Source: Flavobacteriaceae bacterium UBA5079
Lineage (GTDB): Bacteria > Bacteroidota > Bacteroidia > Flavobacteriales > Flavobacteriaceae
Assembly (NCBI GenBank): GCA_002414705.1
Contig: DIAL01000028.1
Location: forward strand, 19,164 to 26,259
Reading direction: 5' to 3'
DNA length: 7,096 nucleotides
Program-made: the position numbers and the translations under genes
Shown: one piece after another, positions 6,255-7,096 of the stretch
Position numbering within the stretch: position 1 is the first letter of the stretch
Layout: each line of letters starts with the position of its first letter
Notes under the pieces: generated by a model
What the model was told of the DNA's origin: nothing
What the model saw: the letters and a program-made list of their open reading frames with translations, nothing else
The model's database searches: none

Positions 6255-7096
6255 AAAAAATAATATCAATCCTTGTATTGACTTGCGTTATTTTTTCCTG
6301 TAGTGAAGATAAAGACGACACACTATTAGCTCCAATACCACAAGCTACAATTGCATTTAATTTTACGCACAATTGGGATGGAATTACAATAAACAGTAAC
6401 AATCTTCAAACAGAAATAGTTACTAATGCTCATGGCGAAATTATGAGTATGACAAGATTACGTTATTTAGTATCTCGACTAGAATTAACAAATGAAAATG
6501 GAAACATTTATAGTTTTGATGGGTATAAGTTCACCGATATAGCTAATGAAACGACCTATAATTTTTCACCTGCTAATAACAGCATTCCCATTGGGACGTA
6601 CACGCTTAAATTTATTTGGGGCTTTAATGAAACAGATAATGTAGATGGTGCACATCCAGATTTAAACAGTGCATCTTGGAACTGGCCAGCTATGTTAGGT
6701 GGTGGTTATCATTTCATGCAATTTGATGGTAATTATAACATTAATACCACACCCATGCCATTTAATTTCCACAATGGAACAGCACGTGTAAGCGCAGATG
6801 TTTTTGAGCAAAATTTTGCTGAAATTATTCTTCCAACGCAAATTACGATTACCAATAATGCAACCATAGAGGTAAAAATGAATGTTGCAGAATTTTTCAA
6901 AAACCCAAACACATGGGATTTAAATGTGCTTGACACACCATTAATGCCAAATTATGATGCGCAGAAAATGATGCAAGAAGTTGAAATGAAAAAAGAATTA
7001 ATGGCTTTAGAGTTTCAATACAGCATGCAGCTTAAAGGAATTGAAGTTGATGGCATGAAAAACAGAGAAAAACAAAAAGAAGATAGAAAAGACGAA
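6251..7096 (+). CDS. MbnP-like (copper-binding family) lipoprotein, 3' end cut off by window edge
   Basis: ATG 6251 overlaps the previous stop (ATGA) and opens a frame that runs 282 codons to the window edge without a stop. It has a lipoprotein signal ending in IFSC (Cys17), then acidic SEDKDD. The body resembles the MbnP family: a strand ATIAFNFTHNWDG (32-44), RLRYLVSRLELTN (69-81), VDGAHPDLNSASWNWP (131-146), GGYHFMQFDGNY (151-162), FHNGTARV (173-180) and AEFFKNPNTWDLNV (213-226), the last close to the usual C-terminus. MbnP proteins are known from methanobactin operons and bind copper after a partner di-heme enzyme (MbnH) oxidises a Trp to kynurenine. Trp143 or Trp145 with nearby His135, His154 and His174 are candidates, which I cannot assign further. 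After about residue 235 comes a Met/Lys/Glu-rich tail (PNYDAQKMMQEVEMKK onward) that looks longer than typical. Family call fairly sure, function inferred. Confidence 0.8.
   Translation, partial: MKKIISILVLTCVIFSCSEDKDDTLLAPIPQATIAFNFTHNWDGITINSNNLQTEIVTNAHGEIMSMTRLRYLVSRLELTNENGNIYSFDGYKFTDIANETTYNFSPANNSIPIGTYTLKFIWGFNETDNVDGAHPDLNSASWNWPAMLGGGYHFMQFDGNYNINTTPMPFNFHNGTARVSADVFEQNFAEIILPTQITITNNATIEVKMNVAEFFKNPNTWDLNVLDTPLMPNYDAQKMMQEVEMKKELMALEFQYSMQLKGIEVDGMKNREKQKEDRKDE

Noticed and set aside
6733..6936. 67-codon minus-strand frame near the right edge
   Set aside because: It lies entirely opposite the MbnP-like gene, which has a signal peptide, family motifs and start overlap supporting it.

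Overview
The window is AT-rich chromosomal DNA that looks like a member of the Bacteroidota, most likely a marine Flavobacteriaceae species. The signs are the Bacteroidetes-type -7 boxes (TAnnTTTG) upstream of several genes, the lack of clear Shine-Dalgarno sequences, lipoproteins with acidic residues right after the lipidated cysteine, and the protein families present. The assignment comes from reading the sequence, not from a database search. I see no mobile element, CRISPR array, tRNA or rRNA.

Left part (1-3115): four housekeeping or accessory genes. A branched-chain amino acid permease of the BrnQ/LivCS family runs leftward off the window edge (minus strand, N-terminal 287 codons present). 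Divergent from it is an alpha/beta hydrolase (939-1712) behind a good -7 box. It is followed by a small Cys/His protein with a possible zinc-binding motif (1776-2054). Converging on that with a 14-base gap is thiL, thiamine-monophosphate kinase (2069-3115, minus strand), whose -7 box lies almost on its start codon.

Middle gap (3116-3433): about 318 bases without an established gene. It carries the thiL promoter, a candidate rightward promoter (TAATTTTG, 3245-3252), two small inverted repeats and a 26-codon mini-ORF in what would be the leader of the next operon.

Right part (3434-7096): a tight rightward operon of three predicted outer-membrane lipoproteins. Gene 1 is a choice-of-anchor B protein preceded by two thrombospondin type-3 calcium repeats. 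Gene 2 starts 7 bases later at a TTG codon and consists of seven repeats of about 58 residues that should fold as a seven-bladed beta-propeller. Gene 3 overlaps gene 2 by four bases (ATGA) and is an MbnP-like protein, a family linked to copper binding through an oxidised tryptophan (kynurenine). It is missing from simple ORF lists because it runs off the right edge.

This operon is the most interesting part of the window. All three proteins carry an acidic stretch after the lipid cysteine, as expected for surface export in Bacteroidota. The MbnP-like gene predicts a di-heme MbnH/MauG-type peroxidase gene just beyond the right edge. A joint role in metal (copper) handling at the cell surface is an inference from gene order, not something the sequence proves.
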